Source: Tethya wilhelma (taxonomy: Eukaryota; Porifera; Demospongiae; Tethyida; Tethyidae). Taken from it: a stretch of DNA of 64,000 nt. Location: assembly GCA_964030475.1 (NCBI GenBank), contig CAXIPT010000004.1, positions 3,801,598 to 3,865,597 of the forward strand, read 5' to 3'. The position numbers and the translations under genes were made by a program. This document shows positions 33,855 through 44,735 of this stretch, in pieces (position 1 is the stretch's first letter; each line of letters starts with the position of its first letter). The notes under the pieces are model-generated. The model saw only the letters and a list, made by a program, of their open reading frames with translations. It was not told the DNA's origin and ran no database searches.

Positions 33855-36347
33855 TGTGTGTGTGTGTGTGTGTGTGAAAACCTTTTTTTATTTATAATAA
33901 TAATTTTGCATGTAGTGCAGGGATTTACAAATAGCTCAAAGCTAATACAAGTGCAAACCCTAGAGTACTTGGTTAAAACATAAAAAATAATAGAGTACAT
34001 TACGTTGACAGATAAAAGTTAGTGCATGTCCTTGAAGTGGATAGCAATTTACTCTTAAAATGATTAGCATCTTGACATTAGCCTCGTTCCCAGGCTCTCT
34101 CCCTGTGAACATGCATTACATGTCGAAAAATAAGAAGGGAGAGAGCCTGGTACACAAGATCACATGAATGACGTTGTTCATAGAGAGACCATAGAGAGAG
34201 TTTGTATGTTTCTCTACTCTGGCATACTGATTTTTCTACCCACTACATCATTCATGTGATTTCACATACCAGGCTCTCTCCCTTCCTATTATTCAGTGTT
34301 CACAGGGAGAGAGTCTGGGAGCAAGACTATGAAAACCTGAGGTACCAATATAAGTACCAATAAAACAGTTTGATTTTTTTTGAGGATCAACCTCTTTCAA
34401 AAATTAAGGACAAATGTGACCATGACATTGTACTAAGATTGTTGATTGTATGCCTAACATGTCACATGCCTTCACGAGAAGCAATGCCCTACCTTAACGA
34501 AAGACAAGAATTACTTAGAAGTGAACTTAACAATGGATGGAACTCTTAAGATATCAAAACCACTCCATCTCTGAATGATAAACACGCACGTGCCTACATC
34601 TCGGCTACAAATGAAACTCAAACCAACGAAAATGTCTTAACATGTCACATGTCTTCAAGAGAAGCAATGCCCTACCTTAAAAAATCTGTACTGAGTCAAA
34701 GAGACAAAAGGCATTCTTCAGTTAGCGAAGGACACGAGCTACTAAGTGAACTTAACAATGGATGAAATTCTTAAGATATCAAAGCTACTCCATCTCTGAA
34801 TGCATGATAAGAACATGCACGTGCCTACATCTCGGCTACAAATGAAACCCTAGCCAATGAAAATAGACAAACACACGACCACTATAAGCAACAATGCATC
34901 CCATAGTTTAGATACACTCCTACAATAACGTGAGCTGTAGATTGCTTCAAAAGACAAAATTTTACGTGTACAGTACAATACCACAACAATACGTTAGCAT
35001 TGAGAAATTTTTGTAAAAAATTGAAACATAATTTTTACTAAGTCTTATGACCATGTCAAAATGTCTACAGTCAATGCTTCTTAGCTAAATATCAGGAGAC
35101 ACACATCAAAAATGTTCAGCAGACTATGCTGCCCTAACTTACGTCAAGGTTTCTTAGCTCTCCGTGCCATTTACATCCAAACTCCTCAGCCGAACACCTC
35201 ACGTTGAGGGAGAGAACTTCCCTCTTGGCAAAGTTATCCTTGAAGAGCTGCTGGTGGGACACCCGGGTGTTGTCCACGGGACACCGAGGGCCAGTCTCCC
35301 TGTGAGGGTGTGAGGGTGTGAGGGTGTGAGGATGAGAGGGTGAGGGTGTGAGAGTATGAGGGTATGAGAATGTGAGGATGAGAGGGTGAGGGTGTGAGAG
35401 TATGAGGGTATGAGAATGTGAGGATGAGAGGGTGAGGGTGTGAGGGTGTGTGGATGTGAGGATGAGAGGGTGAGGGTGTGAGGGTGTGAGGGTGTGTGGA
35501 TGTGAGGATGAGAGGGTGAGGGTGTGAGTGTATGAGGGTATGAGAATGTGAGGGGTGTATACGTGAGAGTGCAGTAGCCCGGTGAGAATGGGCATGGAAA
35601 GTTTATAAAGTTTGCTATATAGGAGCTTGTGTGCAAATGCTGACACAGTATACAGAGCTCCATGGATATTAGGAAATGGCATGCAAGACACAACTGGAAA
35701 AGTGTATGTAGCTAGTGGTCCTTTGAAGGCTTTCACACATATTCTAAGCCACAACTGCAAACCACCATGTTGAGATATGGAAATGAGGGAAGGAACACCT
35801 AGTGGAGACTGCCATAGAGGCCACTGGTGGTTGAAGACCAAGTGTGAACATGAAATCAGGTAGCTAGGTCACCACCACCTAGATACATAGGGTGTAGTCA
35901 CAGGTACATTATGTATGTGTATGGAATGAGTTTGCACTGAAGTGATACGTAACATTTGATCTTGTTGAAGCTAGAAGATATGGTTATGGTATAAAGGATA
36001 GACTAACTTAAAGTCTTTTCTAACCCACTATGGCCCTTCAGACTGGTGGAATGATGGGCTAAAGTGACACTTAAATTACTACAAAGAGAGGTACAAGTAG
36101 GAGGAATATCAATGACAGTAACACTAGGAAGGAAATGTTTGATCCTAAAGGAACCAAATGGCAGCTACTACCATGGTTATGTACACTCCATGCATCTGGG
36201 AAGTGAGGTCATGCATGCATGTGCACTGTATGAACACATCATGTAAATGTATGAATCACTGACAGTATTCTCAGCTAGGATAACAGTTGTGTGAGGGTGG
36301 GCTTAGCATTCACAAATACAAATATATACAGTTACACAACACATACA

Positions 36348-36389
<42 letters not shown>

Positions 36390-38167
36390 TGGTCTTAGGA
36401 AGCTGGGGATTAGTAATTCTACAACTACATGTAAGAAAAGTAAAATCCTTTCTCTATGAGCTGTAGCTATGATCTCAGATCTTTGCACCCAAAGAGGAGC
36501 TACTAGTAAACAAATGACAACTGATAGTCTTAATGTGTGCACATGTTGCAACACATGCATGTGGCATTGACAAAGAGCACAGATGTCTGCTCACTCCAGA
36601 CAGACCACTCACTCTCTCTGACTGGACACTAGATCACCACACATATGACTGGATATTCTGGCTAGACTGGCTATAGAGACTGGAATGGGTGGTATGACTG
36701 AATATATTTATTGGAAAGAAGCACTACAGTGGTCTTAGGAAGCTGGGGATTAGTAATTCTACAACTACATGTAAGAAAAGTAAAATCCTTTCTCTATGAG
36801 CTGTAGCTATGATCTCAGATCTTTGCACCCAAAGAGGAGCTACTAGTAAACAAATGACAACTGATAGTCTTAATGTGTGCACATGTTGCAACACATGCAT
36901 GTGGCATTGACAAAGAGCACAGATGTCTGCTCACTCCAGACAGACCACTCACTCTCTCTGACTGGACACTAGATCACCACACATATGACTGGATATTCTG
37001 GCTAGACTGGCTATAGAGACTGGAATGGGTGGTATGACTGAATATATTTATTGGAAAGAAGCACTACAGTGCATTATGGTGAGTAGGCATAAGGTATTTT
37101 CACTACCACTTTGACTCTGTTCTAGAGGCTCATTGCTAGAGGCTGGAGATGATGGCTATTGGGTTATTGAGCTTGAGAGTAAGCTAATTGCTATAATCAT
37201 ATGCAAGAAGACATGTGCACATACAAACTAACTTTCTTCCCCCACCCCCCTTTGAAAATAAACTGTAAGCATAATTATCTCAACCTAGAAAGGAAAGCAA
37301 AGAGCTGACAGTTTAACTGTAGCACTGTCAGTTTTTTTTTTGTTTTGTTTTTTTTTTTTTGAATATCTTTTTAAGCCTCTCCACTGTGACAATGATGTGA
37401 TTTCACACATGATCCTTTATCTACCTCAAAACATAACATAGGAACTTTCATGCAATTCATGCAGAGAACATGTGTGAACACAAGTGAGACATCAAGGTTC
37501 TGAGAACACTGTCTAACTGTGTTGACAACCACTGCAGGAGACATCACTGGCAAGTGATTAGTACACCATGTGACTCTAAATTTATCAACAGATTCCCATC
37601 ATACTTCAATACCATAATTATGCCTACACATGTCAACATGTATAATTCACGATCCATCTACGACTACAAGCAAACAGCTTGCTAATCTTTCTGTTTGCGT
37701 GTTTGAGGTGTATGTACAAACGGTGAAAACAGACAAATTACACAAACGTTGAATATTCAAAGTGTGCGATATGATGTTGACACTAACGAAAACATCACAT
37801 ACACACACGACAGACATGGAACAATTGTAATGTTGACTGCCGTACTTTGGTGTGCGCAATAAGTTAGACTGCTACAACCATGTAAGAATTTGATGTATTC
37901 TATATAGTAACACATCTTTCCTACCATTTTTCAAGGTTCACATATATCCACTCTAAGGTCCAATATCATACAATGGAACATGCAGTTTAAGAAAGTCACT
38001 TATGAAAATGAAAGATCAAATTTACAGTAACATCCACCAAATTAGAGTAGTTATACTCTCAGAACTTCAAAACTCAAGACACAGTGTATACAAATAATGA
38101 GACATGTACAGTGTAAAATTAGGTTATGACACGAATATTTTAATCCCTAACTGTACATACAATACTT

Positions 38168-38212
<45 letters not shown>

Positions 38213-39391
38213 GCCATCTGTCTCTCATTGTTCTCCTAACAATATCATCAGCCACAACCCTCCACCACCTCAAAATGAACAACACAACAGCCCTAGCTCC
38301 CACCCCAACTGGAGACAAGCCTAGAAGCTTAAGGTGAAATATGGGTGGCACAAGGTTGGCTTCTTCATGTCACACACAAAGGAGAGTCTTGGGAGATAAG
38401 AGGATTAGACAGATGTATACAATACCCCAACACACCCCTAGTTACAGATATGGTGTGTGGTACATACTACAGTAGGTAGGTCATCTTGGAAAGCTGCTGT
38501 ATGAATTGAGTAACAACTGCTGCAACTGGTAAACCTATTCCAACAACATCACGATCTCTTATCACCCTTGGGCTGGGTAGACTTATAACAACTTCACACA
38601 TAGGTGGAAAACATACACATGCAACTTGCCATACAAACAATTTTATTATTATAGCAGATGGTATAGATTGAAAATCAATAGTGTGTACTACAAAAGAGTA
38701 TGGAAGATAATGGTACCATACTCTGTTATCAATAACACAAGCTGTGACAGAAAGGATCCATATAGAGTATATACATTCATTGAGTGAAGGATCACAATAA
38801 TGCTATTATCCATCTACTACTTACAAACAAGCTAGGAGGCCTTTTGGAAAGATATTCCAGAAGGTACAACTCTTGAGTTAGTCAGTTACTCACTCGCAGA
38901 CAAAAAGACAGACAGACAGATGGACAGAGGGACCTACATGGGTGGATACATATTCCTACATAGCTTCTAGTCTTAGGAATGGAAGGTTGTTGCTTTAATA
39001 AAACCACTAGAGGTACGATGACAGCAAACTAGCCTTGCAGAACAGACAAGTCAGATAGTTTTTTTAATTATCTTCTGACTGCAATACACTTACGGCAAGT
39101 GGTTGCATCCAGCCACAAAATCCACTAGGCATAATGGAAAAGTAACATTCAAGTTACCACATGACTCTGGTCATTGTGGTGACTTGATTTGAATTCAAAT
39201 TTGAATCAAAAGTTCTGCTATGACAGTAAGTTGTGTTACCCAGTAGATTACCATGGCAACACACCATAGTATGTACTCCAGACAATACCACAGAATAGTT
39301 TAAAACACAAAATTCACTGTCTGTAAGTAATTCATCTAGGCTATCCCAGTTAGTAGCATACTCACCTCCTACCCTGTGAATGAACACACAT

Positions 39392-39425
<34 letters not shown>

Positions 39426-40174
39426 GTACGTACAATGTTGCAGATTTCCATTGATATTGGTTACACAGAAAAAGAAACACAGCTATGCTGTCTACTAGAC
39501 ATACACTGTGCATGTCATACTTGTAATTCCAAGGAATTGATGCTCAACAGCAAAGGTCAGTCTGTGACCACAGATAGATCACATACCCAGTCAATTGCAG
39601 TACTCTACTTTATAGTCCAATGATGTCATACCATTCTCACAATACATAGATGCATTAGGGGCTATAGTGAATGCAGTGTGGACACCATGGTACATCTGTT
39701 GATATGAGTCAAAGTTGGAAGCCAGCTAGATTTCTACAAAGTACTTGCTCTACCTTTTGCTATACATACATTGTACATATTGGCAGTTGGTTCACACTGA
39801 GATGCTTAACACACAGAAAGCCCGATATACAATAAGTAGTTAGACGGCCATGTAGCTAATTTGCACACTAATGAGAAACTGTAGCTAGATTACTTTTCAG
39901 CCTAGGGGCTCCTCTGAGTGCCCCCTTGATTAGGATGCACTGCTGCGATAGCTGGCAAATTTACTAGGTTGCTTGGCAATGACGTCGATATACACACACA
40001 AAATTATAGTTGCATGACCCTTAAGTGGGGTGTACTCAATGCATGGCCAAGTGCTGCACACTTAAGGCTATGCAACTATTTTGCATGCCATTGACCCCCT
40101 AGCTACTCTATTGTCACCTCCACCTATCCAGTATCCAGCAACAAGCCTATAAAAACTTTGCTTGCTAGGCAATG

Positions 40175-40209
<35 letters not shown>

Positions 40210-42957
40210 GCATACATGATTATTATAAGAAAAAAACTTTTCCACCCAGAGATAAGAGCTTACAGCTGACACTCCACCAACACACACACACCTAGCTACT
40301 GACACAGACAGAGAGAGGTGAGAGTCAAGTCCATCCCTTTGGTTGTAAGTGAGCGAAGCCAAGGACTCCTCCAACAGTAATGGAGTAGGCTCATTAGAAC
40401 ACTCCTTCTGGAGACAGTGGGGGCTCCAACATTGGCAAGGAAGAGCTAGATGGTTGTGTTCCTGAACCCGCAGAACAAAGTCACTGAACACGGCCTGATT
40501 CATAAAGAAACAAGTCGTAATCAATACTGTCGTAGAGGAACGAAACTAGTCACCAAAGAGCATAAATATCTTTCAGATCAGAACCGTTGAAAGAGTCAGT
40601 AGAAAAGTACAATATTCATTGGCATATCCACTTACTAATTCAGTTAGCAGATTTATTACCGCAATACACACATAAAAGGGTTTTGAATATTGGCCTAAAT
40701 GACTCAGAGTGTGCTGAACCCAAGAGTTGAACTTCATAGACCCAACCATACCTCTGAAGACAGACACCCAAAGAAACACCTAAACTCTAGTCAGGTGTCT
40801 GAGCCCTTTCGTACTCTGACAGCCAATGAATTTACGGAACATAAAGTCAGTGACAATGAAGCAGCAAGAGAAATATAGTAAGACAGGGTCCAGACACTGG
40901 TAGTGAGTGGGACATGAAAGAGAACCAGGGCCAAAATGGTCCATCAAAAGATTTCCTGGGTTCTTTATTTTTCTTTCAGACCACCAAGTTTAATTAACTA
41001 CAAATGTTAGTAAATAAATGGTTGTGTGTACAGACACTGACTTGTCCCAGGTGTACATGCAGCAGGGGAGAAGAGAATGGTTTCATTTCTGACAACACCA
41101 GATGGAGACAACAACAAAGGGTACACACAACACAACAGGCAGAGTGATTATTCATAATATTTCCACAGACATGTGTATGTATAGTATTTTAAGAACTTTG
41201 ACAACACCTGGAGAAATAACAGCTAGGGGAGTGGGCTCACTGTAGCTCACTGTAGTGATGCAGGATTTTTGGAAACTCCATTGCATACTATTAATGCTCT
41301 GACACCAGAAGTGGTATTAAGTTAACAGGGTGTGTCATTTCTACGAAATTCAAGACCAAATAAAGATCCTCATAAGCAGTAACTCAACTAGCCACTCTAG
41401 ACTAGCAGAACAACTACATCATGATGTATGCATGTGCTAGAAGAAATATGGGTCCATGTTTGTAGCAGAACAACAATGTAAACAGAATTGTATACTTTGA
41501 AGAACAGTCACAGCACAATGTAACTCCACACACGCACACAATCATGGTTTGTCTGTACAAACTGAGCTACTTGTAACCTCTCATGCCCAGCCTTGTCAAC
41601 AACACTTGTACAACTCTCTCTGGTAGACTGATAACAAGCTGGAAACGAAAGCTTGGAATTTAGGGCATGTTCAAGATGCACGCTTATCGCAACATCAGTA
41701 GAATCGAAGGAGAGTGAATACTCTATACAAAGAATGAAGCCACATGAATCTGGTACATTAACTCAGAGATTAGATCACACTTTCACACAGTACAATACTA
41801 TGTCATGCACGTCAATGACTGGTATCATATAAACACATGGGAATAATATACTGTACGTGAAAGAGTAGGAGGACACAAGTCTGTGAATATCAAACAAATG
41901 CACAGACACACACATTCAACGAAGGGGGATAGAAGAATGGCAGCTGCTTGTAGCGACTACAGAGATACAAGATAAAATGCTGTATTTCCTAGCCTCACTC
42001 CCAGGCTCTACTCGCCACAGAAGGCATAGATAAGAAAAGGATGGGGTCTTTTGTGTTGTATTTGTGTTGTGTTGTTCTACAATTGTGGAAAGTCCGTTGT
42101 CTGAATGTACTAAAGCACTACAACAAACTTTTAGTTGTGGTACCAAAACAGAACCAACCACAACTTAAGAAAATCATACCAAGAAGATATTAATTAACCA
42201 TAGTTATCTCAACAGTGTGGTAGTTTTATGCTTATCACTTTCACCTACTATTCCCTGTAGATGTAGATTTTCACATGGATTGTGATGTGAGTGAGGTTGA
42301 GTTGGTGGCAATTTCATCATGACAAAGCTGTGAAGAGATTGCCACAGAGGACAAAATCAGGTGTCAAAGGCTATAATAATATAGTCATAGTGTATTAGGG
42401 GATCAGTGAAATATTTCACTGAAAAAAAGGGCAAGTACAGAAGCTTGTGTAACTCGGCTCTTAATTCCAGCCCACGATATGAACGATAGGGAGACGATGT
42501 TGTTAATAGCAGTGGGTTTGTTTAAACTATCGGCAAGCAGTTAGAACAGCAAGATTACATCAACAACAGATGGTCAAAATAACGTAACATAAACTTTCCT
42601 AAAAATCACGGACTACAAAAGCTATGACACCAAACTCAAATTTTTTCCTGTTCTGTACATTGGATATCACTGTCCATATATAATATATACCAGGTATTCT
42701 AAACATGGAGTACATCTATACATTGGGGCAATATGTATCACTTTCATGTGTCCATAGTGTACATGCAAACTCAATTGGTTGTTGATTCCACATTGGCTGT
42801 GTTGTGAGTGAGGTATGCAAGCCATATGGTTCCATAGAGGACCACAATGATATAGACTAACTGAGAGCACTTTTGATCTGCATGGGGCTCAGCCAGCTTG
42901 AGTGACTATAGACTCTCCATATGTGATGGGTTTAGTGTGTGAGTGTGTTTGTGTGTT

Positions 42958-43000
<43 letters not shown>

Positions 43001-43484
43001 CTGTAGACAATCAATGTGGATGTGTATTCACTTTCATAGCCTCACCATATCACACACATCTACACACACACACAATCCAGCCTACACAGACAACTATGCC
43101 ACCCCTCTCACCCACATGAATACACACAAACACACTCTCACAACAAATGGACCATCCAACACAAGACTAAAAATTTTGATAACCAACCAAAGAGTTGAAA
43201 CCTCAAATTAGAAAAGTACTTGGGACAAATAGGTATCTTGCAGTTGGCATCACCAAAACCAGAAGATTACACAATTTTTGAGTGTATGATATGAAAGAGT
43301 TATTTCTGCCATATGGAAGTAAACAGGAGCTACCCATTTGTTCGTATTGCCTCGTAGGGTATTATTTTGTTACACGAACACGTACGATGAAAGTTTGCAT
43401 GATCTATGCTTGGGTCAGAAAATGGTCAAAAACAAAAACTTTTAGATTCAAGTTGAGAAGACATAGTGAAACGTACACACACAT

Positions 43485-43521
<37 letters not shown>

Positions 43522-43677
43522 CGCACACACGACTCACCTAAGAGCTCTTAGAATACACAAAGAACAGAACCGGTGACCACATGGTGTCTGCATGGGTTCC
43601 CTCTGGGCCAGGAGACATATAGGACACTCTAGTCTCTTTTCCAAAGGAGGATCAAACTTGGCATCATACCCTTCCAT
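27665..43677 (-). CDS. TRAF6-like RING and zinc-finger protein with an ACID/SPOC-like domain and a long Pro/His/Gln-rich tail
   Basis: Predicted exons: 43677-43538, 35299-35143, 33813-33603, 33168-33127, 33038-32962, 32638-32452, 32091-31951, 30382-27665. Exon 1 gives [15 protein letters not shown] and a C3HC4 RING ([11 protein letters not shown]), completed in exon 2 by RCPVDN; exon 2 also has [14 protein letters not shown], closely like TRAF6. Exon 3 has TRAF-type zinc fingers (CPTCGIQF). Where TRAFs carry MATH, exons 4-7 encode [10 protein letters not shown]...FFGFGF...[19 protein letters not shown], resembling the MED25 ACID/SPOC fold. The last exon is one 900-residue low-complexity frame with acidic, poly-His, poly-Ala and Pro stretches. 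RING proteins of this type act as E3 ubiquitin ligases. Exons 2 and 3 do not agree in phase, so a microexon or other junction is missing. Exons 3-8 do agree. An upstream noncoding exon is possible. Confidence 0.7.
30980..31036. repeat. (GA)n microsatellite
   Basis: About 28 GA units in the last intron of the RING/TRAF-like gene. Confidence 0.95.
31829..31862. repeat. (TG)n microsatellite
   Basis: About 16 TG units, intronic. Confidence 0.95.
33173..33228. repeat. (TG)n microsatellite next to a splice acceptor
   Basis: On the minus strand this CA tract ends at the acceptor cacgccag of the 42-bp exon 33168-33127. Confidence 0.95.
33822..33877. repeat. (TG)n microsatellite next to a splice acceptor
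   Basis: Lies just upstream (minus strand) of the acceptor accataccag of the zinc-finger exon starting at 33813. Confidence 0.95.
34082..34326. mobile_element. 245-bp foldback element
   Basis: Outer arms ttcccaggctctctccctgt and its near-inverse (acagggagagagtctgggag) enclose inner arms gggagagagcctggta and taccaggctctctccc plus atcacatgaatga / tcattcatgtgat. The ccaggctct word recurs at about 42000 and 49535. Confidence 0.8.
34440..34860. repeat. imperfect tandem duplication of about 200 bp
   Basis: acatgtcacatgccttcacg, agaagcaatgccctacctta, gaacttaacaatggatg and gcctacatctcggctac occur at about 34456-34610 and again in the same order at about 34638-34845. The second copy has an extra segment near its start. 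Intronic. Confidence 0.8.
35302..35570. repeat. G-rich minisatellite abutting a splice acceptor
   Basis: Units such as gagggtgtgagggtgtgagg and gatgagagggtgagggtgtg repeat for about 260 bp. On the transcribed minus strand this is a C/T-rich tract ending directly at the acceptor of the RING-completing exon (35299). A long His/Pro/Thr/Leu open frame through it is an artefact. Confidence 0.9.
36350..36388. repeat. (TG)n microsatellite
   Basis: About 19 units, directly left of the 340-bp duplication. Confidence 0.95.
36391..37070. repeat. apparently perfect 340-bp tandem duplication
   Basis: ggtcttaggaagctggggat starts at 36391 and 36731, and each copy ends ggaaagaagcactacagt. Comparing line by line I see no difference. 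It is either very recent or an assembly duplication. It lies in the large first intron of the RING/TRAF-like gene. Confidence 0.95.
37071..38167. other. intronic sequence, no feature
   Basis: Unique AT-rich DNA within the first intron of the RING/TRAF-like gene, including a poly-T tract at about 37331-37360. Confidence 0.5.
38168..38210. repeat. (CA)n microsatellite
   Basis: About 21 units, intronic. Confidence 0.95.
38211..42965. other. intronic sequence with dispersed repeats only
   Basis: Contains (CA)n at 39390-39424 and 40173-40204. At about 40065-40135 there is a dispersed repeat (gccattgaccccctagctac, ctattgtcacctccacc) also found at about 15940-16005. A ccaggctct fragment lies near 42000. 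A minus-strand 119-codon frame at 40165-40524 does not fit the phase of the host gene. No exon is supported. Confidence 0.5.
42966..42999. repeat. (TG)n microsatellite
   Basis: About 17 units, intronic. Confidence 0.95.
43483..43530. repeat. (CA)n microsatellite beside a donor site
   Basis: Interrupted CA tract immediately downstream (minus strand) of the donor of the RING exon. Confidence 0.9.
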
Positions 43678-43699
43678 GGTGTACTCATGTGACGCTGTA

Positions 43700-44735
43700 C
43701 GGGTGTGAGGGGAGAGGGTGGGGAGGGAATGAGGGGGGTAGCTGTGTGAATAGAGGGAGGAAAATATAAATAAACAATGATAAACTTACAGACCACACAA
43801 AATAAATAAGTTTCAAGGCCAGTTGGGAACTATCAACCAGTAGGACTGTGGCCATTGATATCCTAAATTATTTGAAGTGGGTTACAAGAGCAAGATACAC
43901 TTCAGATCTTGACTTGACTTCTCTTCTGACCCCACAAAACAACAAATTCAACACGGTCCAAGAGTCATACTGACTCCACGTAGACTTTTATTTCACATAG
44001 AGCCCAATAACATCCATACACAATAAGCTATACAGCTTACTTTTGCTATGAAGTGGTGAGATACAGAGTGTCTTTTCTTGCCTTGATAAACTCGAGACAA
44101 AGCGCACTTCAGTTGGTGCTTTTCACCACGAATAAATAGGACTTTACTTACTCGCTAACTACTTAGCTATTATTCTCGCTCATTAACAACTTTTAAAAGT
44201 TTGACAACGGTATAGGACACAGTACAGTTTAGCAGCCAACCACCATACAAAAAACTTCTTTCTGGTTTCTTGATTAACTGTGGCCAGCGCTTTTCCGCCA
44301 ACTTGTAGTGCTTTTGGTTAGGTAGGCAGTGTCCTACAAACGGCACACCTGCCTTTATGATCTATCTTGATACGAATATGTATGTACCGTGGTGGTGGGT
44401 GCTGGTACAATATCATGGGATTCAGTGTATGTGGGGGTGAAGGGTGCATAGTGAATGTACAATGATGGCATGCAAACATGCATGTAATTAGTGTAAACAT
44501 TCTTCCTGCCAAAATTGACCAATAAAAAGTGGCGCATTTTTGCGGGAAAACTTTAAATTTGTCGATCGTGGGGTAGTGGGCGGGTCTACTATAGTCATGT
44601 GAGACTTAGAAAGTAGGCGGTACACTGAACAGAAACGAACAATTCAGCCTCTACTATCTATGCCAAAGGGAGTTCTATAAACGAAGTTTTTTCGGCTCCA
44701 GTGATTCCATTCAAGCTAGAAAAGGCGTAGTCGTC
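43700..44735. promoter_or_regulatory. divergent promoter region between the RING/TRAF-like and ankyrin genes
   Basis: About 1.06 kb separates the two opposed start codons. At about 44534-44550 tttttgcgggaaaa resembles an E2F-type site. No convincing TATA box. The region may include a 5' untranslated exon of the minus-strand gene (acceptor cccgtacag just before its first coding exon). Shared control is inference. Confidence 0.4.

Noticed and set aside
35134..35841. 235-codon His/Pro/Thr/Leu frame around the RING-completing exon
   Set aside because: Most of it is minisatellite; only 35143-35299 is exonic.
40165..40524. 119-codon minus-strand frame as an extra exon of the RING/TRAF-like gene
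   Set aside because: Joining it in the required phase gives an early stop, and RING exon 1 joins 35299 directly in phase.
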